NCBI RefSeq assembly: GCF_037023725.1
Contig: NZ_CP146077.1
Span: 4,377,001 to 4,441,000, forward strand
Direction: 5' to 3'
DNA: 64,000 nt
Source: Pseudomonas bubulae
GTDB taxonomy: Bacteria > Pseudomonadota > Gammaproteobacteria > Pseudomonadales > Pseudomonadaceae
Part shown: piece by piece, positions 17,819 through 27,173 of the stretch
How positions within the stretch are numbered: the first letter of the stretch is position 1
Layout: each line of letters begins with the position of its first letter
Translations under genes and position numbers: made by a program
Notes under the pieces: generated by a model
What the model saw: the letters and a program-made list of their open reading frames with translations, nothing else
What the model was told of the DNA's origin: nothing
The model's database searches: none

Positions 17819-18433
17819 TTACAACATCACCAACCGATTCGGCAGTTGGTTGCGCGCTTGGGTTTTGGGTATGTGCTGTGCGAGCACTTCAGCGCAGGCA
17901 TCGATGCAAGTGATAAAACCTTCTGCCGTATGCCCCAACGCCACGCGGCGTACGAAATCGCTGACGATAGTGCCCCAGTCACTGTCGTCCAGATGGCGGG
18001 ATATCCCTTCATCCACCAGTATTTCGACATAACGTTCAGCTTCACTGACAAAAATCAGTACACCCGTGCGCCCAGCAGTGTGGTGCAGTTTTTGTTCGAG
18101 AAACTGGCGCCGGGCCAGGTTACTGGCACGCCAATGCCGCACGCGGGGCGGAATCAGGCGCGTGGTTATGGCCGGGATGCGAAAGATCAGGCTAAGAAAG
18201 ACAAAGCTGGCCCATTGCAGCATCAGCAGAGTGTAAGTCGCCAGGCCGCTGTTCAAGAAGTGCACCACGGCGGGCAGCACCAAGGCAATCAGGCTGGCCC
18301 ATAGCAAGGGGATGTAGCTGTAGTCATCGGCACGGGGAGCCAGCACGGTGACGATTTCGGCGTCGGTGTGCTGTTCGGCACGGGTGACCGCGTCTTCGAC
18401 CTGCCGTTGTTGCTCGGGGGTTAATAAAGCCAT
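17819..18433 (-). CDS. TPM-domain membrane protein
   Basis: 204 residues. The start (LLTPEQQRQVEDAVTRAEQHTDAEIVTVL) is the first part of a TPM domain, interrupted by two membrane segments at about 41-58 and 67-84 (IPLLWASLIALVLPAVV and TYTLLMLQWASFVFLSL). The rest of the domain follows (GVLIFVSEAERYVEILVDEGI, DSDWGTIVSDFVRR). This split arrangement is typical of the second TPM protein in lemA-ygcG clusters. It lies 26 bases after the YgcG-like gene in the same direction. The biochemical role is unknown. Confidence 0.85.
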   Translation of the reverse strand: MALLTPEQQRQVEDAVTRAEQHTDAEIVTVLAPRADDYSYIPLLWASLIALVLPAVVHFLNSGLATYTLLMLQWASFVFLSLIFRIPAITTRLIPPRVRHWRASNLARRQFLEQKLHHTAGRTGVLIFVSEAERYVEILVDEGISRHLDDSDWGTIVSDFVRRVALGHTAEGFITCIDACAEVLAQHIPKTQARNQLPNRLVML

Positions 18434-18459
18434 AAGTCTCGTACTCGTTAAAAAGTGAA

Positions 18460-19200
18460 TTACCAGCCACCAGAGGCTCCGCCGCCGCCGAAGCTGCCAC
18501 CACCGCCGCGAAAACCGCCACCACCGCCTCCGCCGAACCCGCCACCGCCAAAACCACCGGAGCGCGAACCGCCACTGCCACCCGAATTGCAGATGCCATA
18601 GAACTGACAGGCGGCAACCACCAGTACAAACAGGATAAATAGCAGCATCACCCCCCCGGGGTGCTCGGCCATAAAGTCGCTGCCGTCACCCTGGCTGCTG
18701 GCGTAGGCCGGTTCGGCCAGGGGCGTGCCGCCCAATACTTGCAGGATGGCACCCACACCGTCGCTGATACCTTGGTTGTAGTCCCCGGTTTTAAAGGCCG
18801 GGGTGATGATCTGGTTGATAATCACCGAGGCCTGGGCATCGGTGAGGCGATCCTCAAGGCCATAGCCGACCTCGATGCGCAACTTGCGGTCGTCGCGGGC
18901 CACGATCAGCAAGGCGCCGTTATTTTTGTCCTTTTGCCCGATACCCCAGGCACGGCCCAGTTGGTAGCCGTAGTCTTCGATGGGCATGCCCTGCAGGTCA
19001 GGCACGGTGACCACCACCATTTGCTCGCCGGTGGCCTTTTCGTGAGCCTGCAGGCTTTGCGTCAATTGCTCGCGGGTGGCGGGCGTGAGCATTTGCCCCT
19101 CGTCCACTACCCGCCCGCTGAGCGCGGGAAAGGTCAGCGCCTGGGCCGTGGCTATAAATAGCCACAGCAACAGGCCCAACCCCAGTCTTGATACGCGCAT
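18460..19200 (-). CDS. YgcG-like TPM-domain protein with glycine-rich tail
   Basis: 246 residues. Signal peptide ending ATAQA, TPM domain (FPALSGRVVDEGQMLTPATREQ, ALLIVARDDRKLRIEVGYGLE), one membrane segment at about residues 180-200, then a tail made almost only of Gly, Phe and Ser (SGGFGGGGFGGGGGGGFRG). This is the standard architecture of the family that accompanies LemA. The TPM domain is probably periplasmic. The function is not established; the plant homologue is a phosphatase needed for photosystem repair. Confidence 0.9.
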   Translation of the reverse strand: MRVSRLGLGLLLWLFIATAQALTFPALSGRVVDEGQMLTPATREQLTQSLQAHEKATGEQMVVVTVPDLQGMPIEDYGYQLGRAWGIGQKDKNNGALLIVARDDRKLRIEVGYGLEDRLTDAQASVIINQIITPAFKTGDYNQGISDGVGAILQVLGGTPLAEPAYASSQGDGSDFMAEHPGGVMLLFILFVLVVAACQFYGICNSGGSGGSRSGGFGGGGFGGGGGGGFRGGGGSFGGGGASGGW

Positions 19201-19225
19201 CGCTACCTCGAACGTTTGTTATCCA

Positions 19226-19331
19226 TTGTGGGAGCGGGCTTGCTCGCGATACATGCGGCGCGGTCTGTCAGGCAAATCGCGTTGATTCCATCGCGAGCAA
19301 GCCCGCTCCCACAACAAGCTCGCTCCCACAG
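19226..19331. repeat. REP doublet plus half unit
   Basis: TTGTGGGAGCGGGCTTGCTC, inverted partner GAGCAAGCCCGCTCCCACAA, then an extra partial unit AAGCTCGCTCCCACAG directly attached. It lies between lemA and the ygcG-like gene. Confidence 0.85.
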
Positions 19332-19354
19332 GGGGGGGGAACGGTATAAGGCCG

Positions 19355-19963
19355 TTAAAACTTCACTTCCGGCGCTTTGTCGGCGTCCGGGGTGGTGGCT
19401 TCGAATGTGGAGCGCACCGGCAGGTCGCTGTACATCACCGCATGCCACAAACGCCCCGGGAAGGTACGGATCTCGGTGTTGTAGCGTTCAACCGCGAGGA
19501 TAAAGTCGCGCCGCGCCACGCTGATGCGGTTTTCCGTGCCTTCCAGCTGTGATTGCAACGCCAGAAAGTTCTGGTTGGATTTAAGGTCAGGGTAGCGCTC
19601 GGACACCACCATCAACCGGCTCAATGCTCCGGTCAGCTGGTTCTGCGCGTCCTGGAACTGCTTGAGTTTTTCCGGGTTGTTCAGCGTGCTGGCATCAACC
19701 TGGATCGAGGTGGCCTTGGCCCGCGCTTCAATCACCGCGGTCAGGGTGGCCTGCTCCTGCTTGGCTGCACCCTTGACCGTTTCGACCAGATTGGGGATCA
19801 AGTCAGAACGACGCTGATACTGGTTCTGCACCTGGGACCAGGCCGCCTTGACCTGCTCGTCGAGGGTGGGAATGGTGTTGATCCCGCACCCCGCCAGCAG
19901 ACTGCTCAAGGCCAGAAGGGCGAGGGCTTTCCAGCCCGCTGCTTTAAAACTTTGTATGCCCAT
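19355..19963 (-). CDS. lemA: LemA family lipoprotein
   Basis: 202 residues from the ATG at 19963 (GGAG upstream). Signal with lipobox LLAGC and lipid-modified Cys26. The LemA core is present: TIPTLDEQVKAAWSQVQNQYQRRSDLIPNLVETVKG and the IEARAKATSIQVDASTL segment, with the C-terminal RRDFILAVERYNTEIRTFP. It forms a long helical bundle exposed on the membrane. It heads the lemA-ygcG-TPM cluster. The role is unknown across bacteria despite wide conservation. The longer open frame begins inside the upstream spacer and lacks a signal-peptide-like start. Confidence 0.92.
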   Translation of the reverse strand: MGIQSFKAAGWKALALLALSSLLAGCGINTIPTLDEQVKAAWSQVQNQYQRRSDLIPNLVETVKGAAKQEQATLTAVIEARAKATSIQVDASTLNNPEKLKQFQDAQNQLTGALSRLMVVSERYPDLKSNQNFLALQSQLEGTENRISVARRDFILAVERYNTEIRTFPGRLWHAVMYSDLPVRSTFEATTPDADKAPEVKF

Positions 19964-20206
19964 GCTTGCAACGCTCCGAAATAACAACATTGGGTTTATT
20001 GACCACACACCACGCCTAATAACTCCCGGCAATACTGGATTGCTCGCGGCGAATCAGCTAAAAGACTGCCTGCCATGCAGGAATACTCCGTTCTAAAGGT
20101 AGGTCAAATCTTTGATTCGAGTACTCCTGATACCTCCCCAGAACAATATCGCTGCACGAGCGTGGGTCTCCCTCGCTTCAAGTGAGCGGCTGCGCAGAAG
20201 AATCCA

Positions 20207-22498
20207 ATGAGAAATATGTGTTTGCTGGGCATCGTCATCAGCCTGGCCAGTCACACCGCCTGGGCTCAAACCCCGGCCGCCCCGCTCCCCCCCAAAGACG
20301 TGTTCGTCGCTGAGCTGCTGAAAAAGATGAGCGTCGATGAAAAGATCGGCCAACTGCGCCTCATCAGTATCGGCCCGGAAATGCCCCGCGAGATGATCCG
20401 CAAGGAAATCGCTGCGGGCCGCATCGGCGGTACGTTCAACTCCATCAGCCGCGACGAAAACCGCCCGATGCAAGACGCCGCCATGCGCAGTCGCTTGCAG
20501 ATTCCGATGTTTTTCGCGTACGACGTGATCCACGGCCACCGAACGATTTTCCCGATCAGCCTGGCCCTGGCCTCCAGCTGGGACATGGACGCCATCGGCC
20601 TGAGCGGCCGCATCGCCGCCAGGGAGGCCAGCGCCGACAGTATCGACCTGACCTTCGCGCCGATGGTCGACATCGCCCGTGACCCGCGCTGGGGCCGTAC
20701 CTCCGAGGGCTTTGGCGAAGACACCTACCTGGTCTCGCGCATCGCCAAGGTGATGGTGCAGGCCTATCAGGGCGCATCCCCGGCCCTGCCCGGCAATATC
20801 ATGGCCAGCGTCAAGCACTTCGCCCTGTATGGCGCGGTGGAAGGCGGCCGGGACTACAACACTGTGGACATGAGCCCGACACGCATGTTTCAGGACTATC
20901 TGCCGCCTTACCACGCCGCTATTGAGGCAGGCGCGGGCAGCGTGATGGTGGCCCTTAACTCGATCAATGGCGTGCCGGCCACTTCGAACATGTGGCTGAT
21001 GCAGGATTTGCTGCGCAAGGACTGGGGCTTCAAAGGCGTGGCAGTCAGCGACCACGGCGCGATTAACGAGCTGATCAAACACGGCGTGGCCAAGGACAGC
21101 CGCGAGGCCGCCAAGCTGGCGATCAAGGCCGGTATCGACATGAGCATGAACGACAAGGCCTACGGTGAAGAGCTGCCCGGCCTGCTCAAGTCCGGCGAAG
21201 TGCCGCAGAGCGATCTGGACAATGCCGTACGTGAAGTGCTCGGAGCCAAATACGACATGGGCCTGTTTGCCGACCCGTACCTGCGTATCGGCAAGGCCGA
21301 AGATGACCCGGCCGACACCAAGGCCGACAGCCGCCTGCATCGTGCCGAAGCCCGTGAAGTGGCACGCAAGAGCCTGGTATTGCTGAAAAACCAGAACGAT
21401 ACCCTGCCCCTCAACAAGCAGGCGCGCATTGCCCTGGTTGGCCCGCTGGCCAAAGCCCCGATTGATATTATGGGCAGCTGGGCCGCAGCCGGTCAGCCTG
21501 CGCAATCGGTGACCGTATTTGACGGCATGCGCAATGCCATCGCCCAACAGGACAACCTGATCTACGCCCGTGGTGCCAATATCACGGACGATCAAAGCGT
21601 CGTCGACTACCTCAACTTCCTCAATTTTGATGCACCCGAAGTGGTCAACGACCCGCGCGCGGCGCAGGTCATGATCGACGAAGCCGTCAAGGCTGCGCAG
21701 CAGGCCGACGTGGTGGTTGCTGTGGTAGGTGAGTCGCGGGGCATGTCCCACGAGTCGTCGAGCCGCACCAATCTGGACATTCCTGCCAGCCAGCGCGCCC
21801 TGATTACGGCCCTCAAAGCCACCGGCAAGCCGTTGGTGCTGGTATTGATGAACGGCCGCCCGTTGTCGATCGATGTGCAACAGCAGCAGGCCGATGCCGT
21901 GCTGGAAACCTGGTTCAGCGGCACCGAAGGCGGCAACGCCATTGCCGACGTGCTATTTGGCGACTACAACCCCTCCGGCAAGTTGCCGATCACTTTCCCA
22001 CGCTCCGTTGGCCAGATCCCGACCTACTACAGCCATCTGAGCATTGGCCGTCCCTTCACGCCGGGCAAACCGGGCAACTACACCTCGCAGTACTTTGATG
22101 AGGGCAACAGCCCGCTGTACCCGTTTGGCTATGGTTTGAGCTACACCGACTTCAGCCTTTCAGATGTCCGCCTGTCGGCCAAAACCCTGAAGCCGGGCGC
22201 AACCCTGACGGCCAGCGTCACCGTAACAAACACCGGCAAGCGTGCTGGCGAAACGGTGGTTCAGCTGTATATCCAGGACGTTACTGCGTCCATGAGCCGA
22301 GCGGTTAAAGAGCTGAAGAACTTCGAGAAGGTCATGCTCAACCCCGGCGAGCAGAAAGTCGTGCAGTTCACCCTCAGCGAGAACGACCTGAAGTTCTACA
22401 ACGCGCAGTTACAGCATGTCGCCGAACCTGGCGAATTCAACGTACAAATTGGCCTGGACTCGCAAAACGTCCAGCAAAACAGCTTCCAGTTGCAGTAA
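20207..22498 (+). CDS. bglX: periplasmic beta-glucosidase, GH3
   Basis: 763 residues, near the 765 of E. coli BglX. Signal peptide to about residue 20 (ending HTAWAQ). The TIM-barrel domain carries the nucleophile Asp282 in AVSDHGAI; the alpha/beta domain begins around residue 380 with REVARKSLVLLKNQN; a C-terminal fibronectin-III-like domain (LKPGATLTASVTVTNTG) follows. It hydrolyses beta-linked glucosides in the periplasm. The ribosome site (AGAAGAA) is weak. A separate transcription unit ending in a long hairpin. Confidence 0.95.
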   Translation: MRNMCLLGIVISLASHTAWAQTPAAPLPPKDVFVAELLKKMSVDEKIGQLRLISIGPEMPREMIRKEIAAGRIGGTFNSISRDENRPMQDAAMRSRLQIPMFFAYDVIHGHRTIFPISLALASSWDMDAIGLSGRIAAREASADSIDLTFAPMVDIARDPRWGRTSEGFGEDTYLVSRIAKVMVQAYQGASPALPGNIMASVKHFALYGAVEGGRDYNTVDMSPTRMFQDYLPPYHAAIEAGAGSVMVALNSINGVPATSNMWLMQDLLRKDWGFKGVAVSDHGAINELIKHGVAKDSREAAKLAIKAGIDMSMNDKAYGEELPGLLKSGEVPQSDLDNAVREVLGAKYDMGLFADPYLRIGKAEDDPADTKADSRLHRAEAREVARKSLVLLKNQNDTLPLNKQARIALVGPLAKAPIDIMGSWAAAGQPAQSVTVFDGMRNAIAQQDNLIYARGANITDDQSVVDYLNFLNFDAPEVVNDPRAAQVMIDEAVKAAQQADVVVAVVGESRGMSHESSSRTNLDIPASQRALITALKATGKPLVLVLMNGRPLSIDVQQQQADAVLETWFSGTEGGNAIADVLFGDYNPSGKLPITFPRSVGQIPTYYSHLSIGRPFTPGKPGNYTSQYFDEGNSPLYPFGYGLSYTDFSLSDVRLSAKTLKPGATLTASVTVTNTGKRAGETVVQLYIQDVTASMSRAVKELKNFEKVMLNPGEQKVVQFTLSENDLKFYNAQLQHVAEPGEFNVQIGLDSQNVQQNSFQLQ

Positions 22499-22510
22499 TT
22501 TCGCGTAATT

Positions 22511-22540
22511 GCCGGGAAGGCTCCACGCCGCCTTCCCGGC
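22511..22540 (+). terminator. hairpin after bglX
   Basis: GCCGGGAAGGC and GCCTTCCCGGC form a perfect 11-bp stem with an 8-base loop, 12 bases after the bglX stop. No T run follows, so it may be a weak terminator or an RNA-stabilising stem. Confidence 0.6.
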
Positions 22541-22740
22541 CCTTCCCCGCAACAATCCGTGCTTGACCTTTCCTATCTTTGCACCCGCCTGAAAATGCGT
22601 TCGGACAGCGCTGTTTTTTGTGGTAGGGTTCGCGCCCTCAAAATCCGGCACACAGGATTTGTCCCGGCTAAATCCGGTGACAAACGGCTAAATGCCGGTG
22701 CAGTGCGGCCTACGTGGATCTCCAAGCTTTCACACACAAT

Positions 22741-22761
22741 TTACACACAGGGTTATCCACA
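22741..22761 (+). promoter_or_regulatory. two DnaA boxes upstream of nrdA
   Basis: TTATCCACA at 22753-22761 matches the DnaA consensus TTATNCACA exactly; TTACACACA at 22741-22749, 12 bases earlier in the same orientation, has one mismatch. DnaA control of nrdA is known in E. coli, so the pair is a likely replication-linked regulatory site. Confidence 0.6.
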
Positions 22762-22787
22762 GGCAGTACGTTGCACAACCCCTATAA

Positions 22788-22835
22788 AACGCATATCTTG
22801 TATCAGCTTCGCCAAAAAACCCCATATGTAGGGTT
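22788..22835 (+). promoter_or_regulatory. candidate tandem NrdR boxes upstream of nrdA
   Basis: Two sites share the core ATATnTwG: CGCATATCTTGTAT (core at 22793) and CCCATATGTAGGGT (core at 22824). The cores are 31 bases apart, three helical turns, as expected for paired NrdR repressor boxes. The left half of the first box is degenerate, so the call rests on core plus spacing. Confidence 0.5.
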
Positions 22836-23192
22836 TTAGGCCAAAAACCCAACACAACTCAGACGAGAATTTCAAGCCCTTTTCTCGCGCCTGTCGGGTT
22901 AAACCAAACGCAGCTTTCAAAGTCCAAACCGCTTATGCGGATGGCAACCGTTTTCCAGCCCAAAGGTCGGAAAGCGGCCCGGGTGTTGCAGTAAAAATAC
23001 TGTCATCCAACAGGAATACGGTTTCACGCGGTCTGCGTGAATCAAGACTTCGGCACGGAAGCGGCTTAACCCCCCCTTCTGTACGTCCCGAAGTTGTTAT
23101 GCCCGGTTCATTACCGGTTGTAGTGCTTCAGGACGGAACGGTGGGCACCCAAAAGGCGCCCAAACAAACATAGAGAATGTGGAGACACCCCC
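22836..23192 (+). other. long structured leader upstream of nrdA
   Basis: About 350 bases with no reading frame of any family lie between the control sites and nrdA. Hairpins are visible, for example TTCACGC/GCGTGAA at 23023-23041 and CCGGTtcattACCGG near 23,104-23,118. No known riboswitch core was recognised; a cobalamin element was considered and not found. The leader may affect nrdA translation or mRNA stability. Confidence 0.4.
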
Positions 23193-26066
23193 ATGCAAAC
23201 CGATACAACTCGCGAGAACTCGCAGGGTACCGATTCAAATCTGGATCTGTCTGCGACCGCGCCAGGCCAGCTGCGCGTGATCAAACGTAACGGGGCTGTG
23301 GTTCCTTACACCGATGACAAGATCACCGTTGCCATCACCAAGGCGTTTCTCGCAGTTGAAGGCGGCAATGCTGCCGCTTCGTCGCGCATTCACGACACCG
23401 TTGCGCGCCTGACCGAACAGGTCACCGCAACTTTCAAGCGTCGCATGCCATCGGGTGGCACCATCCACATCGAAGAAATCCAGGACCAGGTAGAACTGGC
23501 CCTGATGCGCGCCGGCGAGCAAAAAGTGGCCCGCGACTATGTGATCTACCGTGACGCACGCTCCAAGGAACGCGCCAACCGCGCACCGGCCGAAGACGCC
23601 GTGCAGGCTCACCCGTCGATCCGCATCACCCGTGCCGACGGCACCTTCGCCCCTCTGGACATGGGTCGCCTGAACACCATCGTTTCCGAGGCCTGCGAAG
23701 GTCTGGAAGAAGTGGACGGCGAGCTGATCCAGCGCGAAACCCTGAAAAACCTCTACGACGGCGTAGCGCTGAGCGACGTCAACACCGCCCTGGTGATGAC
23801 CGCCCGCACCCTGGTAGAGCGTGAGCCGAACTACTCGTTCGTGACCGCCCGCCTGCTGATGGACACCCTGCGTGCCGAAGGCCTGAGCTTCCTGAAAGTA
23901 GCTGACAGCGCCACCCACCACGAGATGGCTGACCTGTACGCCAAGGCCCTGCCTGCCTACATCGCCAAGGGTATCGAGTTCGACCTGCTGAACCCGGTGC
24001 TGGCCACCTTCGACCTGGAAAAACTGGGCAAGGCGATCAACCACGAGCGCGATCAGCAGTTCACCTACCTGGGCCTGCAAACCCTGTACGACCGTTACTT
24101 CATCCACCACGATGGCGTGCGTTTCGAACTGCCGCAGATCTTCTTCATGCGCGTGGCCATGGGCCTGGCGATCGAAGAGAAGCAGAAAGAAGACCGTGCC
24201 ATCGAGTTCTACAACCTGTTGTCGTCTTTCGACTACATGGCCTCGACACCGACCCTGTTCAACGCCGGTACCCAGCGTCCGCAGCTCTCCAGCTGCTACC
24301 TGACTACCGTGCCGGACGACCTGTCGGGCATCTACCACGCGATCCACGACAACGCCATGTTGTCCAAATTCGCCGGTGGCCTGGGCAACGACTGGACTCC
24401 GGTACGTGCATTGGGTTCGTGGATCAAGGGCACCAACGGCAAATCCCAGGGCGTTGTACCGTTCCTGAAAGTGGTGAACGACACCGCCGTAGCCGTTAAC
24501 CAGGGTGGCAAGCGCAAAGGCGCTGTATGTGCCTACCTGGAAACCTGGCACATGGACATCGAAGAGTTCATCGAGCTGCGCAAGAACACCGGTGATGACC
24601 GTCGTCGTACCCACGACATGAACACCGCCAACTGGATCCCTGACCTGTTCATGAAGCGCGTCTTCGATGACGGCCCGTGGACCCTGTTCTCGCCGTCCGA
24701 AGTACCGGATCTGCACGACCTGACCGGCAAGGCCTTCGAAGAGCGCTACGAGTACTACGAAGCACTGTCCCAGTACCCGGGCAAGATCAAGCTGTTCAAG
24801 ACCATCCAGGCCAAAGACCTGTGGCGCAAAATGCTGTCCATGCTGTTTGAAACCGGCCACCCTTGGCTGACGTTCAAAGACCCGTGCAACCTGCGCAGCC
24901 CGCAGCAGCACGTGGGCGTGGTTCACAGCTCGAACCTGTGCACCGAAATCACCTTGAACACCAACAAGGACGAAATCGCCGTTTGCAACCTGGGCTCGAT
25001 CAACCTGCCGAACCACATCGTCAACGGCAAGCTGGATACCGACAAGCTCAAGCGCACCATCGACGTCGCCGTTCGCATGCTCGATAACGTGATCGACATC
25101 AACTACTACTCGGTACCGCAAGCGCGCAACTCGAACTTCAAGCACCGTCCGGTTGGTCTGGGGATCATGGGCTTCCAGGACGCCCTGTACCTGCAGCACA
25201 TTCCTTACGCTTCGCAAGCCGCCGTGGAATTTGCCGACAAGTCGATGGAAGCGGTCAGCTACTACGCGATCCAGGCGTCCTGCGACCTGGCTGACGAGCG
25301 TGGCGCTTACGAGACATTCCAGGGTTCGCTGTGGTCCAAAGGCATCCTGCCGCTGGATTCGCAACAGATTCTGATCGAGCAGCGCGGCCAGAAGTACATT
25401 GACGTTGACCTGAACGAATCCCTGGACTGGGCACCGGTTCGCGCCCGTGTACAAAAAGGCATTCGCAACTCCAACATCATGGCCATCGCACCGACCGCCA
25501 CCATCGCCAACATCACCGGCGTATCGCAGTCGATCGAACCGACCTACCAGAACCTGTATGTGAAATCGAACCTGTCGGGCGAATTCACCGTGATCAACCC
25601 GTACCTGGTTCGCGATCTCAAGGCCCGCGATCTGTGGGACTCGGTCATGATCAACGACCTGAAGTACTACGACGGTTCCGTGCAGCAGATCGAACGCATC
25701 CCGCAAGAGCTCAAAGAGCTGTATGCCACTGCGTTCGAAGTGGACACCAAGTGGATTGTTGACGCCGCCAGCCGTCGTCAGAAGTGGATCGACCAGGCGC
25801 AGTCGCTGAACCTGTACATCGCTGGCGCTTCGGGCAAGAAGCTGGACGTGACCTACCGCATGGCCTGGTACCGTGGTCTGAAAACCACCTACTACCTCCG
25901 TGCCCTGGCTGCGACCAGCACCGAGAAGTCCACCGTCAACACCGGCAAGCTCAACGCAGTATCGAGCGGCAAAAACAGTGAAGACGTTGCTGCGGCCCCA
26001 GCCGGCCCGGCACCGGTGCCAAAGGCTTGCGCCATTGACGAGCCGGATTGCGAAGCTTGCCAATAA
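23193..26066 (+). CDS. nrdA: class Ia ribonucleotide reductase, alpha subunit
   Basis: 957 residues, the long Pseudomonas form. Two N-terminal ATP-cone domains (about 25-125 and 140-235) carry the allosteric activity site. Active-site residues are visible in SSCYLTTV (first redox Cys), NLCTEITLN (catalytic Asn-Cys-Glu) and AVCNLGSINL (second redox Cys). The radical-transfer tyrosine pair is in KTTYYLR and the C-terminal shuttle pair in DCEACQ. It reduces ribonucleoside diphosphates with NrdB supplying the tyrosyl radical. GGAG precedes the ATG. Unusually, nrdB is not next to it: an island begins immediately after the terminator. Confidence 0.97.
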   Translation: MQTDTTRENSQGTDSNLDLSATAPGQLRVIKRNGAVVPYTDDKITVAITKAFLAVEGGNAAASSRIHDTVARLTEQVTATFKRRMPSGGTIHIEEIQDQVELALMRAGEQKVARDYVIYRDARSKERANRAPAEDAVQAHPSIRITRADGTFAPLDMGRLNTIVSEACEGLEEVDGELIQRETLKNLYDGVALSDVNTALVMTARTLVEREPNYSFVTARLLMDTLRAEGLSFLKVADSATHHEMADLYAKALPAYIAKGIEFDLLNPVLATFDLEKLGKAINHERDQQFTYLGLQTLYDRYFIHHDGVRFELPQIFFMRVAMGLAIEEKQKEDRAIEFYNLLSSFDYMASTPTLFNAGTQRPQLSSCYLTTVPDDLSGIYHAIHDNAMLSKFAGGLGNDWTPVRALGSWIKGTNGKSQGVVPFLKVVNDTAVAVNQGGKRKGAVCAYLETWHMDIEEFIELRKNTGDDRRRTHDMNTANWIPDLFMKRVFDDGPWTLFSPSEVPDLHDLTGKAFEERYEYYEALSQYPGKIKLFKTIQAKDLWRKMLSMLFETGHPWLTFKDPCNLRSPQQHVGVVHSSNLCTEITLNTNKDEIAVCNLGSINLPNHIVNGKLDTDKLKRTIDVAVRMLDNVIDINYYSVPQARNSNFKHRPVGLGIMGFQDALYLQHIPYASQAAVEFADKSMEAVSYYAIQASCDLADERGAYETFQGSLWSKGILPLDSQQILIEQRGQKYIDVDLNESLDWAPVRARVQKGIRNSNIMAIAPTATIANITGVSQSIEPTYQNLYVKSNLSGEFTVINPYLVRDLKARDLWDSVMINDLKYYDGSVQQIERIPQELKELYATAFEVDTKWIVDAASRRQKWIDQAQSLNLYIAGASGKKLDVTYRMAWYRGLKTTYYLRALAATSTEKSTVNTGKLNAVSSGKNSEDVAAAPAGPAPVPKACAIDEPDCEACQ

Positions 26067-26160
26067 GCTGAGCAGGCAGGCGGGTCAAACCGCCTGACCC
26101 AAAACCCCCGTTAAACCCTGGCAACAGTTGGGTTTGGCGGGGTTTTTTGTTTTTTGGGGG
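26042..26160. repeat. left copy of the nrdA-end direct repeat
   Basis: Covers the last codons of nrdA (PDCEACQ-stop), the terminator and a G-rich tail. The same sequence recurs at 31667-31784 in the same orientation with about five differences and one indel, bracketing the AT-rich island. Confidence 0.9.
26102..26148 (+). terminator. terminator of nrdA
   Basis: AACCCCCGTTAAACCC pairs with GGGTTTGGCGGGGTT around a loop and is followed by T6. It begins 36 bases after the nrdA stop. Confidence 0.85.
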
Positions 26161-26396
26161 GAGCGAACCAACCCGACTGTGCCTTACCAGTCATTCAGCA
26201 TGTGAAAACAAGCAGATTCATAAATAAATTTTATTCCGAAGCCTTTGTGTTGAACCAGACAAGTAATTTGTAGGATTTATCCTTCGCAACAAGCAGAACG
26301 TTGATAGACCTCGTGGGAAAACACCTATTAACTCCTCAAAGCAGATGGCAAATACTCACCTTATCGCGAAATAGTTAAAGCGCTAAGGGGATCGCC

Positions 26397-27101
26397 ATGA
26401 ACAATAAAGTGCAACTCAAGTCACTAACAAGCTACCTGAGCAAAACATTTTCTGCGTGCAAAACGCTCGATGATTTATGGACTGCCTGCATCAGCACAAC
26501 AAAACAAGTTAACTTCGAACACTTTTCCTTCCGCATTCAATACCCAACACCTTTTACAAATCCAAAAAACCACACCTATGGAAATTACCCATTCAATCCA
26601 GCCCCGCTACTTAGCACAAAGCGTGCAAACATCACATCAGGTTTCTTTAGAATTTGTACAGAACACTTAGACACATTAAGTCATCTCGAGGCACACAACA
26701 CTGCCCCCTTATTCAACTTGGATGACAATATTTATTACATAACGCAATCAATACCAAAGCAGGATGGCGTGTTCGAGCACTTACTACTGGCACGAGCCCA
26801 TCAAAAAATCGAACATAGAGAGATGAAAATACTGCACTTTGTGATAGAACAAATGACAGCGGAAATTCATAACTGGATGAGTAAAATAAATAGCCCTACT
26901 TCTTTGGCTGTAACACTGTCGACACGAGAGAAAGAGATTTTACGTTGGGGCGCAGACGGGAAAACGTCTGAAGAAATCGCAATAATACTTGGGCTCTCGC
27001 AAGACGCCATAAACTTTCACTACAAAACAATACAAAATAAAATAGGCACTACCAATAGAGCACAAGCCATTGCCTATGCAATTATCAAAGACTATATATA
27101 A
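26397..27101 (+). CDS. LuxR-family regulator with degenerate autoinducer-binding domain
   Basis: 234 residues. The N-terminal 150 residues resemble a LuxR autoinducer-binding domain (NFEHFSFRIQYPTPFTNP, then YGNYPFNPAPLL), but the usual Trp after the YP pair is missing. The C-terminal HTH is complete: TLSTREKEILRWGADGKTSEEIAIILGLSQDAINFHYKTIQNKIG. No LuxI-type synthase lies nearby, so it is a LuxR solo that may sense something other than an acyl-homoserine lactone. It is the first gene of the island and probably regulates the divergently arranged genes to its right. Its composition is clearly lower in GC than nrdA. Confidence 0.82.
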   Translation: MNNKVQLKSLTSYLSKTFSACKTLDDLWTACISTTKQVNFEHFSFRIQYPTPFTNPKNHTYGNYPFNPAPLLSTKRANITSGFFRICTEHLDTLSHLEAHNTAPLFNLDDNIYYITQSIPKQDGVFEHLLLARAHQKIEHREMKILHFVIEQMTAEIHNWMSKINSPTSLAVTLSTREKEILRWGADGKTSEEIAIILGLSQDAINFHYKTIQNKIGTTNRAQAIAYAIIKDYI

Positions 27102-27173
27102 CATATTAAATAATGCCAATTGGAATACGCCCACAAGGCAAAGCAACTACAATATTTGGACCCTCTATTGACT

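Noticed and set aside
20093..21880. 595-residue open frame opposite bglX
   Set aside because: Composition-driven antisense frame; the plus strand carries a full GH3 enzyme.
22600..23192. Cobalamin or other known riboswitch before nrdA
   Set aside because: No B12-box or other recognised core was found; only generic hairpins.
23235..26063. 942-residue open frame opposite nrdA
   Set aside because: It is the antisense shadow of a highly codon-biased gene; it has no family features, while the plus strand is an unambiguous NrdA.
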